From NCBI RefSeq assembly GCF_001445655.1, contig NZ_LNBE01000006.1, forward strand, positions 234,378-298,377: 64,000 nt of DNA, in the 5' to 3' direction. This document shows positions 25,355 to 33,920 of the stretch, one piece after another. Source of the stretch: Streptomyces roseifaciens. Its GTDB lineage: Bacteria; Actinomycetota; Actinomycetes; Streptomycetales; Streptomycetaceae. Below the pieces are notes generated by a model, which saw only the letters and a program-made list of their open reading frames with translations, was not told the DNA's origin and did no database searches. How positions within the stretch are numbered: the first letter of the stretch is position 1; each line of letters opens with the position of its first letter. The translations under genes and the position numbers were made by a program.

Positions 25355-26254
25355 GTGTCCGGATTCGTAGAGAAGCCCGAGCCGATCGAGGTGCCCGGGC
25401 TGGTGCATCTGCACACCGGCAAGGTCCGCGACCTCTACCGCGACCCGGACGGCAACCTGGTCATGGTCGCCACCGACCGCATGTCGGCCTACGACTGGGT
25501 GCTGCCCACCCCGATCCCCGACAAGGGGCGGATCCTCACCCAGCTGTCCCTGTGGTGGTTCGAGCGCCTCACCGACCTGGTCCCGAACCACGTCATCTCC
25601 ACGGACGTGCCCGCCGGCGCCCCCGCCGACTGGGAGGGCCGCACGATGATCTGCCGTGCGCTGGACATGGTGCCGGTGGAGTGCGTGGCCCGCGGCTATC
25701 TGACCGGCTCCGGCCTCGCCGAGTACCGGCAGACGCGCACCGTGTGCGGGCTCGCCCTCCCCGAAGGCCTCACGGACGGCTCCGAGCTGCCCTCCCCGAT
25801 CTTCACCCCCGCCACGAAGGCGGCGGTCGGCGAGCACGACGAGAACGTGTCGTACGAGGAGGTGGCCCGGCAGGTGGGCGCGGAGACCGCCGCCCTGCTC
25901 CGGCAGACGACCCTCGCCGTCTACGGCCGGGCCCGTGACATCGCCCGCGACCGGGGCATCATCCTCGCCGACACCAAGTTCGAGTTCGGGTACGCGGGCG
26001 ACGAGCTCGTCCTCGCGGACGAGGTGCTCACCCCGGACTCGTCCCGCTTCTGGCCCGCCGCGACGTGGCAGCCGGGGCGCCCGCAGCCGTCCTTCGACAA
26101 GCAGTACGTCCGCGACTGGCTCACGTCCCCGGCCTCCGGCTGGGACCGCGACGGCGAGCTGCCCCCGCCGGAGCTCCCGCAGGACGTGGCGGAGCGCACC
26201 AGCGCGAAGTACGTGGAGGCGTACGAGCGCCTCACCGGCACGAAGTGGGCGTGA
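25355..26254 (+). CDS. purC: SAICAR synthetase
   Basis: PurC (phosphoribosylaminoimidazole-succinocarboxamide synthase) joins CAIR and aspartate with ATP. At 299 residues it has the N-terminal LHTGKVRDLY lysine block, ATDRMSAYDWVLPTPIPDKG, PVECVARGYLTGSGL, and DTKFEFGYAGDELVLADEVLTPDSSRFWP with metal-binding acidic residues. GTG start at 25355 has a perfect AGGAGG at 7-8 bases. The gene is followed by 500 bases of repeat-rich non-coding DNA. Confidence 0.97.
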   Translation: MSGFVEKPEPIEVPGLVHLHTGKVRDLYRDPDGNLVMVATDRMSAYDWVLPTPIPDKGRILTQLSLWWFERLTDLVPNHVISTDVPAGAPADWEGRTMICRALDMVPVECVARGYLTGSGLAEYRQTRTVCGLALPEGLTDGSELPSPIFTPATKAAVGEHDENVSYEEVARQVGAETAALLRQTTLAVYGRARDIARDRGIILADTKFEFGYAGDELVLADEVLTPDSSRFWPAATWQPGRPQPSFDKQYVRDWLTSPASGWDRDGELPPPELPQDVAERTSAKYVEAYERLTGTKWA

Positions 26255-26420
26255 CGGCCCTGGGGGACCGACGTCCCCGGGGCCGCCGGGACGGGCACCT
26301 CGGGCGAGGTGGTCCCGGCACCGCCGGACACCCCGGCGGGGGCTGACCGCCGTCGAGGCGGAGGGAATGTGCCCGGCGAACCCGGGCTCGGCTGAAGGGG
26401 CGAACCGCCGACCCCTTCAA

Positions 26421-26660
26421 CCGCCGCAACGACGAACGACCACGCTCTGCACGTCCGGCGCTGGCGAACCGCCGGGGTCCCTCGCTGGGGCAGCGGGCAG
26501 AGCCGGCACATTCCTCCGCCGCAACGGCGACTAACCACATACGGCGCATTCGGCGGTGCCGAACGGCCAAAGGCTCTCGCCGGGGCAGCCGGGCAGAGCC
26601 CGGCACTTTCCTCCGCCGGAACGGCGACCAGCCACATACGGCGCATCCGGCGGTGCCGAT
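26421..26660. repeat. Three tandem imperfect repeats of about 96 bp
   Basis: A core starting CCGCCGCAACGGCGA and ending GGCGGTGCCGA recurs at 26421-26468 (degenerate), 26516-26564 and 26613-26660, with period 95-97 bases. The last two copies also share the preceding CTCGC(C/T)GGGGCAG-type segment and the ACCACATACGGCGCAT-type centre. No ORF spans it convincingly. The rest of the 26255-26761 gap is GC-rich with an AAGAGCCCTCTAAGAGAGCCCT duplication near 26663-26684, shown here only as positions of a short direct repeat. Confidence 0.75.
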
Positions 26661-26761
26661 CTAAGAGCCCTCTAAGAGAGCCCTGCCAAGCTGGGGGCAC
26701 CCCCACGGGCACCCCCGGCCCGCGGGGGCACCCCACCCGTGCCGACCCCGCCGGAGGCGCC

Positions 26762-27460
26762 ATGGCCGAGACGGCCGTTCTCGTCGTCGACGACGACCCC
26801 GACGTACGGGCAGCCGTAGTCGACGCCCTGAGCATGGAGGGCTACGAAGTGCGCTCGGCGGCCGACGGCCTGGAGGCGCTCTCCTCCGTCGCCGCCGCGC
26901 CGCCAGGCGCCATCGTGCTGGACCTGGCCATGCCGGTCCTCGACGGCCTCGCGGTCTGCCGCCGCCTACGCGCCCTGGGCGACCGCACCCCCGTCCTCGT
27001 GCTCACCGCCCGCGACGCCGTCTCCGACCGCGTCGCGGGCCTGGACGCGGGGGCGGACGACTACCTCGTCAAACCCTTCGCCCTGGACGAGCTCCTGGCC
27101 CGCCTCCGGGCCCTCCTGCGGCGCGCGGCTCCCACGGAGCCGGCCGAGCGGGGCGACGGCGCCGCGCTGTCCTTCGCCGACCTCACCGTCGACCCGGCCA
27201 CCCGCACCGGCGACCGCGGCGGCGTCCCCCTCGAATTCACCCGCACCGAATTCGCCCTGCTCGACGTGCTGCTGCGGCACCCGGGCCAGGTGCTGCCCCG
27301 CGAGGTGATCCAGGAGCGCGTCTGGGGCACGGACTTCGGCCCGGACTCGAACTCCCTCGCCGTCTACATCGGTTATCTGCGGCGCAAGCTGGAGGAGGGC
27401 GGCGCCCCCCGGCTCGTCCACACCGTGCACGGCATCGGCTACCGGCTGGCGGAGCAGTGA
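26762..27460 (+). CDS. OmpR/PhoB-family response regulator
   Basis: The 232-residue regulator has a receiver domain with acidic pocket VVDDDPD, phospho-acceptor Asp54 in IVLDLAMPVLDG, conserved Thr and Lys (LVLTARD, YLVKPFALDELLAR), and a C-terminal winged helix (FTRTEFALLDVLLRHPGQVL, SLAVYIGYLRRKLEEGG, VHGIGYRL). It is like the MprA/TcrA group. The kinase gene overlaps its stop by GTGA. Signal and targets are unknown. Confidence 0.94.
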   Translation: MAETAVLVVDDDPDVRAAVVDALSMEGYEVRSAADGLEALSSVAAAPPGAIVLDLAMPVLDGLAVCRRLRALGDRTPVLVLTARDAVSDRVAGLDAGADDYLVKPFALDELLARLRALLRRAAPTEPAERGDGAALSFADLTVDPATRTGDRGGVPLEFTRTEFALLDVLLRHPGQVLPREVIQERVWGTDFGPDSNSLAVYIGYLRRKLEEGGAPRLVHTVHGIGYRLAEQ

Positions 27461-28866
27461 GAGCCCTGAGTCTGCGCAGACGCCTCCTGGGCCGCCGGCC
27501 CCTGCGTGCCCGGCTGGCCCTCGTGACGTCCGTGGCCGTGGCCGTCGTCGCCCTGGGCGTCCTGGCCGCCGCCTACGTCGTGATCCGCTACGAACTGGTC
27601 CGCCAGCTCGACCTGCAGCTCAAGCAGCAGGCCACCCTCATCGCCCAGCAGAGCCGCACCGAGCCCGCCGGCGTCCTGTACGGCGAGTGCACCTGGCTCG
27701 CCGCGCCCGCCTGCGCGCAGACCGTCCGCGCCGACCCGGCCGCCCCGCGCCAGGACGGCCTCGTGCTGCCGGTGACGGGGGCCACCCGCCGCGTCGCGGC
27801 CGGCACCCTCGGGGAGCACTACAGCAACATCACGCTCGACGGCCACGCCATGCGGATGCTCACCACCCCCGTGAAGGGCGACCGCGCCCTGCAGGTCGCC
27901 GTCCGCTCCGACACCGTCGACAAGGGCGTGCGGCAGGCGGGCCTGCTCCTGGCCGCCGTCGGCGGCGGCGGTGTCCTCCTCGCCGCCGGCCTCGGCTACT
28001 TCGCTTCCCGGACGTCCCTGCGCCCCGTGACCCGGCTCACGGCGACCGCCGAGCACATCGCCGCCACCCGGGACCCGGCCCACCGCATCGAACTCGCCCC
28101 CTACGAGGCCCGCCGCGACGACGAGATCACCAGCCTCGCCACGAGCTTCAACACCATGCTCGGCGAACTGGAGGAGGCCGTCGCCGCCCAGCGCCGCCTC
28201 GTCGCCGACGCCTCCCACGAACTGCGCACCCCGCTGACCGCGCTGCGCACCAACGCCGAGCTCCTCGCCCGCGCCGAACGGCTCACCCCGGCCCAGCGCG
28301 AGCGGGCCGCCGGCGCGCTGGGCCGCCAGCTCCGCGAGGTCACCGGCCTGGTCAACGACCTCATCGAGCTGGCCCGCGACGAGGAGCCGCAGCAGTTCGT
28401 CGAGGAAGTCCGCCTGGACCGGCTGGCGGAGCGCTGCACGGCCGACGCCCGCGGGCACTGGCCGGGCACCGTCTTCACCGCGGACCTGGCCGGCCCGGAG
28501 GGCGTCACCGTCCCCGGCGTACCCGCCCGCCTCGCCCGGCTGCTGTCCAACCTGCTCGACAACGCGGCCAAGTTCAGCCCGCCGGGCGGCCGGGTCGAGG
28601 TGCACCTGGCCCGGACGGGCGCCGGACTCGACCTCACGGTGCGCGACCACGGCCCGGGGATCGCCGCCGAGGACCTGCCCTACGTCTTCGACCGCTTCTA
28701 CCGCTCGCGGCAGGCCCGCGCCCTGCCCGGCTCCGGGCTGGGCCTGGCCATGGCCCGCCAGATCGCGCGCGCCCACGGCGCCGAGCTGACCGCCGAGCAG
28801 GCCCCGTCGGGCGGCGCCCTCTTCCGGCTGCGCTTCCCGCTGCCCGGCGAGCCGCCGGCCCGGTGA
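27457..28866 (+). CDS. Sensor histidine kinase (MprB-like)
   Basis: The 469-residue kinase has one membrane helix at about residues 22-44, an extracytoplasmic sensor of about 115 residues containing two Cys (GECTWLAAPACAQ), a second helix near 160-182, a HAMP linker, HisKA box DASHELRTPLTALRTNAELL, N-box LLDNAAKFSPPGG, and the G1/F/G2 region DHGPGIAAEDLPYVFDRFYR and GSGLGLAMARQIARAHG. The two cysteines could form a disulfide in the sensor. GTG start overlaps the regulator stop; a terminator hairpin shared with the tRNA follows. Confidence 0.94.
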   Translation: MRALSLRRRLLGRRPLRARLALVTSVAVAVVALGVLAAAYVVIRYELVRQLDLQLKQQATLIAQQSRTEPAGVLYGECTWLAAPACAQTVRADPAAPRQDGLVLPVTGATRRVAAGTLGEHYSNITLDGHAMRMLTTPVKGDRALQVAVRSDTVDKGVRQAGLLLAAVGGGGVLLAAGLGYFASRTSLRPVTRLTATAEHIAATRDPAHRIELAPYEARRDDEITSLATSFNTMLGELEEAVAAQRRLVADASHELRTPLTALRTNAELLARAERLTPAQRERAAGALGRQLREVTGLVNDLIELARDEEPQQFVEEVRLDRLAERCTADARGHWPGTVFTADLAGPEGVTVPGVPARLARLLSNLLDNAAKFSPPGGRVEVHLARTGAGLDLTVRDHGPGIAAEDLPYVFDRFYRSRQARALPGSGLGLAMARQIARAHGAELTAEQAPSGGALFRLRFPLPGEPPAR

Positions 28867-28872
28867 AACGCC

Positions 28873-28903
28873 GAAGGCCCCGGTCGTGATGACCGGGGCC
28901 TTC
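28873..28903. terminator. Bidirectional terminator hairpin (copy 1)
   Basis: A perfect 13-bp inverted repeat with a 5-base loop lies between the kinase stop and the 3' end of tRNA-Gly on the opposite strand. An identical hairpin follows the second tRNA-Gly(GCC) copy at 32876-32906. Confidence 0.85.
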
Positions 28904-28907
28904 GTAC

Positions 28908-28983
<76 letters not shown>

Positions 28984-29018
28984 ATGCCCCGCGCGTTTCC
29001 CGTGCGGTGCGAGAACCA

Positions 29019-29642
29019 CTATAGCCAACCCTGAGCGCGTGCGATGCGCGCGGCCGCGTGACGGTTCTCCGCGCCCAGCTTCGCGACCGCCGCCGAGAGG
29101 TAATTGCGGACCGTCCCGGGCGTCAGCGAAGCCCGCTGAGCGATCTCCGCGATGGGCGCCCCGCCCTCCGCCAGTTCGAGCAGTTCGGCCTCCCTGCCGG
29201 TCAGCGGGGAGTCGCCCGCGCTGATCGCATCGGCAGCCAACTCGGGGTCCACATAACGGCTTCCGCCGTGCACCGTCCGGATGATCTCGGCGAGCTTCTG
29301 CGCCGAGACGGTCTTCGGTACGAACCCCCGCACACCCACTTCCAGCGCCCGTTTCAGATGCCCGGGGCGGCCGTGACCGGTCACGATCATGGTCCGGCAG
29401 CCGGGCAGTTCGGCCCGCAGGGATGTGGCGACCGCCACACCGTCGGCCCCCGGCATCTGCAGGTCGAGCACCGCGACATCCGGCCGGTGCGCCCGGGCCA
29501 TCGCGAGCGCCTCCGGACCCGATGCGGCCTCCGCGACGACCCGGAGATCCTCTTCCAGGCCCAGGAGCGCGGCCACTGCGCCCCGGATCAAATGCTCGTC
29601 ATCCGCGAGCATGACCCTGATCGGCGTGATGTTGACGCTCAT
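29019..29642 (-). CDS. LuxR/NarL-family response regulator (DesR-like)
   Basis: The 207-residue regulator has a receiver domain with Asp60 in VAVLDLQMPGADG and Lys in GFVPKTVSA, and a LuxR-type HTH (LTGREAELLELAEGGAPIAEIA, GTVRNYLSAAVAKLG). Its ATG overlaps the kinase stop (ATGA at 29639-29642). The four minus-strand genes from 32757 to 29019 form one unit: ATPase, permease, kinase, regulator. DesKR-type systems next to ABC-2 exporters usually sense membrane or antibiotic stress and control the exporter; inferred here. Confidence 0.93.
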   Translation of the reverse strand: MSVNITPIRVMLADDEHLIRGAVAALLGLEEDLRVVAEAASGPEALAMARAHRPDVAVLDLQMPGADGVAVATSLRAELPGCRTMIVTGHGRPGHLKRALEVGVRGFVPKTVSAQKLAEIIRTVHGGSRYVDPELAADAISAGDSPLTGREAELLELAEGGAPIAEIAQRASLTPGTVRNYLSAAVAKLGAENRHAAARIARAQGWL

Positions 29643-30958
29643 GCCGTCCCCCCGTTCACCGGAACCTCATCCTGAACCCGGCCCGGAGCCCCGGCCGGGG
29701 CCCGGTACGGGACCGCGGCGTCCTCCGCATCCCCCACCCCGGTCAGCGGCACCCGCGCCGTCAGCCGGAACGTCGCATTGGCCTTGTGCTCGTACGTGAG
29801 CGTGCCGCCCAGCACCGTGAGCCGCTCCCGCAGGCCCGCCAGCCCGGAACCGTTCCCGGACCCGGGATCGCCGTCCGGCTCCCGCACCCCGTTGTTCTCC
29901 ATGATCAGGACGGCTTCCGTGTCCGCGACGACCCGCAGCCGCACGGCACACCGCTGGGCGTCCGCGTGACGCAGCACATTGGTGGTGCCCTCCCGGATCA
30001 CCCAGGCCAGGACCGACTGCACCGGCGGCGGCAGGGACTTGCCCGCCGTGTCGTCGATGCGGCAGTCGATGTCGGCCGCGGAGAGCACGCCCCGCGCACC
30101 CACCAGCTCAGTGTGCAGATCGGCCTCGCGGTAGCCCCGCACGACCTCGCGGACCTCGCGCTGGGATTCCTGGGCTATGCGCTGGACCTCGGTCATCTGG
30201 GTCAGGGCGGCGTCCGAGCCCCGCCGGGCCAACTGGCAGGCGAGCTCGCTCTTGAGCGCGATCACCGCGAGGTTCCTGCCCAGGACGTCGTGGAGATCCC
30301 GGCCGAACCGCAGCCGCTCCTCCGCCACCGCCAGCCGCGCCTGCGCTTCCCGCGCGTTCTCCAGCTCCCACATGACGTGCAGCATCCAGCCCGACAACCG
30401 CACGACGTACAGGCAGCACAGGGTGACGCCGAGCACCGTCCCGGCCAGGGAGGCCGCGGCCTGCCAGCCGGCGCCGAGCGCCAGGACGCCGAGGCCCAGC
30501 ACCAGCGCTATGGAGACGCACGCGATCACGAACCTGCGGACCTTGCGGACCAGCAGGGTGAACGGGCCGAAGGCCGACAGGCTGCCGTTCCACAGGAACA
30601 GGCCGATCGTGGAGGAGTGCTCGTTGCCGTAGGCGCCGAACGAGATCACCATGCAGGCGATCGCCACGACGAACAGCAGCCCTTGCGCGGCCAGCAGCCA
30701 CCAGGGGGCGGGCTTCTTCCACAGGTAGTGGTCGAAGGAGCGGCGGAATATGGAGATGCCCAGGAGGCCCTGGAGGGTGAAGATCCCGCCCAGGGCCAGG
30801 GTCCACGGCCGGGTGAGACCGGAATCCGCGAACACACCGGCCGTGCCGCTCGCAGGGAGGAAGACGGGTAGTACGTAGAGCGTCCACCGCATGTAGCTGT
30901 CGACCTTGGCGACCCTGCTACGGCCCCGCCACTCCTTCACCCGCGTCCACAGGCCCAT
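29639..30958 (-). CDS. Sensor histidine kinase (DesK-like, HisKA_3)
   Basis: About 439 residues. The N-terminal half has several hydrophobic helices (VLPVFLPASGTAGVF, WWLLAAQGLLFVVAIACMVI, FVIACVSIALVLGLGVLALG, LAGTVLGVTLCCLYVV). A helical dimer follows with the box RLRFGRDLHDVLGRNLAVIALK (phospho-His), an N-box IREGTTNVLRHADA and a short G-box GSGLAGLRERL. ATG at 30958 (MGLWTRVKEW) is chosen; an in-frame GTG at 30967 also possible. No ligand domain outside the membrane, so the signal is probably sensed within the bilayer. Confidence 0.92.
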   Translation of the reverse strand: MGLWTRVKEWRGRSRVAKVDSYMRWTLYVLPVFLPASGTAGVFADSGLTRPWTLALGGIFTLQGLLGISIFRRSFDHYLWKKPAPWWLLAAQGLLFVVAIACMVISFGAYGNEHSSTIGLFLWNGSLSAFGPFTLLVRKVRRFVIACVSIALVLGLGVLALGAGWQAAASLAGTVLGVTLCCLYVVRLSGWMLHVMWELENAREAQARLAVAEERLRFGRDLHDVLGRNLAVIALKSELACQLARRGSDAALTQMTEVQRIAQESQREVREVVRGYREADLHTELVGARGVLSAADIDCRIDDTAGKSLPPPVQSVLAWVIREGTTNVLRHADAQRCAVRLRVVADTEAVLIMENNGVREPDGDPGSGNGSGLAGLRERLTVLGGTLTYEHKANATFRLTARVPLTGVGDAEDAAVPYRAPAGAPGRVQDEVPVNGGTA

Positions 30959-30988
30959 GAGCCTCACGCCCCCCTTGCCGTTCCGCGG

Positions 30989-31759
30989 TCAGCGCCGCGG
31001 CTCCCACCGGAACCACCGGTGGGTGCTGTACCCGGCGATTATCGTCCAGGCGATGCCCGTGATGATCGCCCCCACGGCGTCGTGGGCGTCCATCCCGCCC
31101 AGCCAGCCGCCGCGCACCAGCTGGACCACCGGGGTCAGCGGCAGCAGCTCGCAGATGCTCGCCACGGTGTCCGGCATGACCTCCAGCGGCACCATGAGCC
31201 CCGAGCCCATCACGGAGATCAGCATCAGCGGGGACGTCACCAGCTGGGCGCTCTCCACCGTCTTGGCCCAGGACGTGGTCACCGCGGCCAGGGCTATGGA
31301 CATCGCCAGGCCGAGCAGGATCCCGACCGCCATCAGATCGGGCCGCTCGACCGCCCGCAGGTCCAGCCAGGACACGCCCGCGACGACCAGCAGCACGCAC
31401 TGCGCCAGCGCCACGGCCACGGACGGGAGCGCGGTGCCGGTGAGTATCTCCGCATCTCCGGTCTCGCCGGTGCGGAGCCGCTTGAGGACGAGCTCCTCGC
31501 GGCGCGTCACATAGGCGCTGACCAGGTTCTGGTAGACGGCGAAGAGCAGGATGTAGCCGAAGGCCCCCGTCAGGGCGACCTCGTTGACGGACATCCCGGC
31601 CTTGTCGAGATCGAACTGGCCGATCGCGCGCCGCATCGCCCACACCATGAACACCGGCATGAGCAGCGACACATAGAGCGCCATCTTGTTCCGCCCGAGC
31701 AGGGTGAGCTCGGCGCGGCCCAGCGACAGCATCCGCGGTACCGACGTCGACATCGCCAT
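30989..31759 (-). CDS. ABC-2 type transporter permease
   Basis: The 256-residue membrane protein starts MAMSTSVPRMLSLGRAEL and has about six hydrophobic segments (MALYVSLLMPVFMVWAM, LTGAFGYILLFAVY, LPSVAVALAQCVLLVVAGV, LMAVGILLGLAMSIALAAV, LVTSPLMLISVMGSGLMVPL, AVGAIITGIAWTIIAGY), typical of DrrB/NatB-like exporters. Its ATG overlaps the ATPase stop by one base (TGATG), so the two are coupled. Substrate unknown. Confidence 0.92.
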   Translation of the reverse strand: MAMSTSVPRMLSLGRAELTLLGRNKMALYVSLLMPVFMVWAMRRAIGQFDLDKAGMSVNEVALTGAFGYILLFAVYQNLVSAYVTRREELVLKRLRTGETGDAEILTGTALPSVAVALAQCVLLVVAGVSWLDLRAVERPDLMAVGILLGLAMSIALAAVTTSWAKTVESAQLVTSPLMLISVMGSGLMVPLEVMPDTVASICELLPLTPVVQLVRGGWLGGMDAHDAVGAIITGIAWTIIAGYSTHRWFRWEPRR

Positions 31760-32757
31760 CACGCTTTCCTCCCTGCAACGGAATCCACACCGAGACCGGC
31801 ACCTGCGGACGCCAGGGGCTCGCCCGCGCCCGCGCCGGCTATCGCCAGGAACGCCTCCTCCAGCGAGGCGGCCCGCGCATCGAGCCCTTCGAGCTCCACG
31901 CCCTTGTCCCGGGCCCAGAGCAGCAGCCCCGTCAGCGTCCGCTGCAGCTCCTGGGTCTGCAGCTCTATGCGCCCGCGCTCCTCCTCGTGCCGTATGACGC
32001 CCAGTTCGGCCAGCGGCGGCATGTCGCCCACGAACCAGCCCACGGGCATCGCGAAGCGGATCCGCGCGGGATAGGAGCCGATCACGGCCTCCGGGGTCCC
32101 GGCGGTGACGATCCGGCCTTCGCGCATGATCGCCAGGCGGTCGGCGAGGGCCTCGGCCTCCTCCAGATAGTGCGTGGTGAGCAGCACGGTCGTGCCTTCG
32201 CCGCGCAGCCGGCGCACCAGCTCCCAGGTGTTGTGCCGGGCCTCGGGGTCCAGGCCGGTCGTCGGCTCGTCGAGGAAGAGGACCTCGGGGCGGCCGAGGA
32301 GGGCGAGCGCGAGATCGAGGCGGCGCCGCTCCCCGCCGGAGAGCTGCTTGATGCGGACGTCCCGGCGCCCGACGAGGTCGACGAGCTCCAGGGCCTCCGT
32401 CACGGGACGGGCCCCGGTGGTGCAGCCGGCCCACATCCGGACCGTCTCGGCGACGGTCAGGTCGGAGGGGAAGCCGCCTTCCTGGAGCATGACCCCGATC
32501 CGCGGGCGCACGGCGCGGCGCTCCGCGTAGGGGTCGTGGCCGAGCACGCGCACCTTGCCCGCGGTCGGCTTCGCGAGCCCCTCCAGCAGCTCGACCGTGG
32601 AGGTCTTGCCCGCACCGTTCGTCCCGAGCAGGGCGAACAACTCGCCGTGCCCAACGGTGAACGAGACGTCCCGCACCGCTTCGAAGCCCTTGTCCCCGGC
32701 CGGGCCGTAGCGGCGGCGCAGCCCCGAGACGTCGATCACACTGTCCCCGATATCCAT
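31759..32757 (-). CDS. ABC transporter ATP-binding protein (DrrA/CcmA type)
   Basis: The 332-residue ATPase has Walker A GTNGAGKTS (45-53), the Q-loop GVMLQEGGFPSDLTVAETV, signature LSGGERRRLDLALALL, Walker B VLFLDEPTTGLD and the switch His in LLTTHYLEEAEALADR. The C-terminal 90 residues are the usual DrrA-type extension. A GGGAGG ribosome site precedes the ATG. It is the first gene of the four-gene exporter/two-component module bracketed by tRNA-Gly(GCC) copies. Confidence 0.94.
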   Translation of the reverse strand: MDIGDSVIDVSGLRRRYGPAGDKGFEAVRDVSFTVGHGELFALLGTNGAGKTSTVELLEGLAKPTAGKVRVLGHDPYAERRAVRPRIGVMLQEGGFPSDLTVAETVRMWAGCTTGARPVTEALELVDLVGRRDVRIKQLSGGERRRLDLALALLGRPEVLFLDEPTTGLDPEARHNTWELVRRLRGEGTTVLLTTHYLEEAEALADRLAIMREGRIVTAGTPEAVIGSYPARIRFAMPVGWFVGDMPPLAELGVIRHEEERGRIELQTQELQRTLTGLLLWARDKGVELEGLDARAASLEEAFLAIAGAGAGEPLASAGAGLGVDSVAGRKA

Positions 32758-32875
32758 GATCCAAGCCTCCCGCCGGATCCGGGCCGGGAGCAGTGCGGCC
32801 TGTCATGGCTTCGGATGACGAATGTCATCAGCGCCGTACGGAGGGGAAGACGGCCGCCGCGTGCGGGAACACGAC

Positions 32876-32906
32876 GAAGGCCCCGGTCGTGATGACCGGG
32901 GCCTTC
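32876..32906. terminator. Terminator hairpin (copy 2) after tRNA-Gly
   Basis: Identical in sequence to the hairpin at 28873-28903 and placed the same way at the 3' end of tRNA-Gly(GCC), on the minus strand. Confidence 0.85.
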
Positions 32907-32914
32907 GTTCACTG

Positions 32915-32987
<73 letters not shown>

Positions 32988-33066
32988 ATGCCTCCGACCG
33001 GCTTTCACCGGGCGGCGCGAGACATCACTCTACCTGATCCACCGGAGTGGTCGGTAACGTGATGAG

Positions 33067-33138
33067 AGCGGGTGACAGGAATCGCACACTGCGCCTCCCT
33101 CTTGGAAAGAGGGCGCTCTACTACTGAGCTACACCCGC
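33067..33138 (-). tRNA. tRNA-Gly (UCC), atypical elbow, copy 1
   Basis: The 72-base gene starts GCGGGTGTAGCTCAGTAGTA; anticodon loop TTTCCAA gives UCC. Acceptor, D stem and anticodon stem pair well. The D loop reads AGTAGTA, so position 18 is A instead of G, and the T loop reads TGCGATT, with G instead of T at 55. The canonical T stem (CAGTG/CCTGT) is mostly unpaired; only a register-shifted GCAG/CTGT pairing is possible. No encoded CCA. Identity as tRNA-Gly is clear from the acceptor and anticodon; its activity in translation is open. Confidence 0.8.
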
Positions 33139-33184
33139 ATGGATCGCCGGTCCGGCCCACGGAGGTGGACCGGCAAGCGATCAG

Positions 33185-33256
33185 AGCGGGTGACAGGAAT
33201 CGCACACTGCGCCTCCCCCTTGGAAAGAGGGCGCTCTACTACTGAGCTACACCCGC
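33185..33256 (-). tRNA. tRNA-Gly (UCC), atypical elbow, copy 2
   Basis: Same as copies 1 and 3 except that the anticodon stem has a T:G wobble in place of T:A (position 40). It has the same altered D and T loops and no encoded CCA. Spacing to neighbours is about 118 bases. Confidence 0.8.
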
Positions 33257-33303
33257 ATGATCCGTCCCGCCGGACCACACATGTGTGGCCGGAGGACGTT
33301 CAG

Positions 33304-33375
33304 AGCGGGTGACAGGAATCGCACACTGCGCCTCCCTCTTGGAAAGAGGGCGCTCTACTACTGAGCTACACCCGC
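33304..33375 (-). tRNA. tRNA-Gly (UCC), atypical elbow, copy 3
   Basis: Identical to copy 1 over the whole 72-base gene. It is the first of the run in transcription order. It shares the A18/G55 changes and the weak T stem. Confidence 0.8.
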
Positions 33376-33464
33376 GTGACCTGGGGGTTCGTCCGGTTTC
33401 CCGGCCGTGCCCCTCGGCGTGATCCAGACTCTAGCTGATCATCCGGGGTGCTTGGCAAATCGGC

Positions 33465-33782
33465 TCAGTCGGCGGAGTTGAAGGCCTCGTACACGCGCTT
33501 GGGGATCCGGCCCCGCGGCGGGACGTCCATGCCGTTCGAGCGTGCCCACGCGCGGACCGCCGCCGGGTCGGGGGCGACGGAGGTGCGGCGGTAGACCTTG
33601 CCGGAGCGGGACTGCTTGCGGCCGGCCTCCAGGTAAGGCGTGAGGATCGCCCGCAGTTTCTTCGCATTGGCAGTGTTGAGGTCGATCTCGTACGACTTGC
33701 CGTCGAGGCCGAAGGTAACCGTCTCCGCGGCTTCCCCGCCGTCGATGTCGTCGGAGAGTGTGACCACTACGCGCTGTGCCAC
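33465..33782 (-). CDS. lsr2: Lsr2 nucleoid-associated xenogeneic silencer
   Basis: The 105-residue protein has an N-terminal dimerisation domain (VVVTLSDDIDGGEAAETVTF, SYEIDLNTANAKKLR), a basic linker (GRKQSRSGKVYRR) and a C-terminal DNA-binding domain ending in the AT-hook-like PPRGRIP loop (RGR enters the minor groove). Lsr2 binds AT-rich DNA and silences foreign genes in actinobacteria. GTG start at 33782 with AAAGGA upstream. An AT-rich patch (about 33864-33915) in its upstream region could be an autoregulatory binding site. Confidence 0.96.
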   Translation of the reverse strand: MAQRVVVTLSDDIDGGEAAETVTFGLDGKSYEIDLNTANAKKLRAILTPYLEAGRKQSRSGKVYRRTSVAPDPAAVRAWARSNGMDVPPRGRIPKRVYEAFNSAD

Positions 33783-33863
33783 GAATATCGGTCCTTTCAG
33801 CGGGCACCGCCGCGTTGAACTGCGGAGATGCACAGGTTCCGGATGTTCCGGATCCGTTCCGGG

Positions 33864-33920
33864 TCAATGGTTATTCATTTGTACAACAAAGGGCATTGCA
33901 AAGTGAAGCCCAGTTAATTC
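33864..33920. promoter_or_regulatory. AT-rich island upstream of lsr2
   Basis: This stretch has ATTCATTTGTACAACAAAG and AAAGTGAAG-type composition, far below the surrounding GC. It lies in the 315-base gap between divergent lsr2 and purS, which otherwise holds no ORF. It fits an Lsr2 target or the lsr2 promoter. Confidence 0.4.

Noticed and set aside
33067..33375. Treating the three UCC tRNAs as tRNA pseudogenes
   Set aside because: Three copies keep the same sequence apart from one compatible wobble, which argues against decay.
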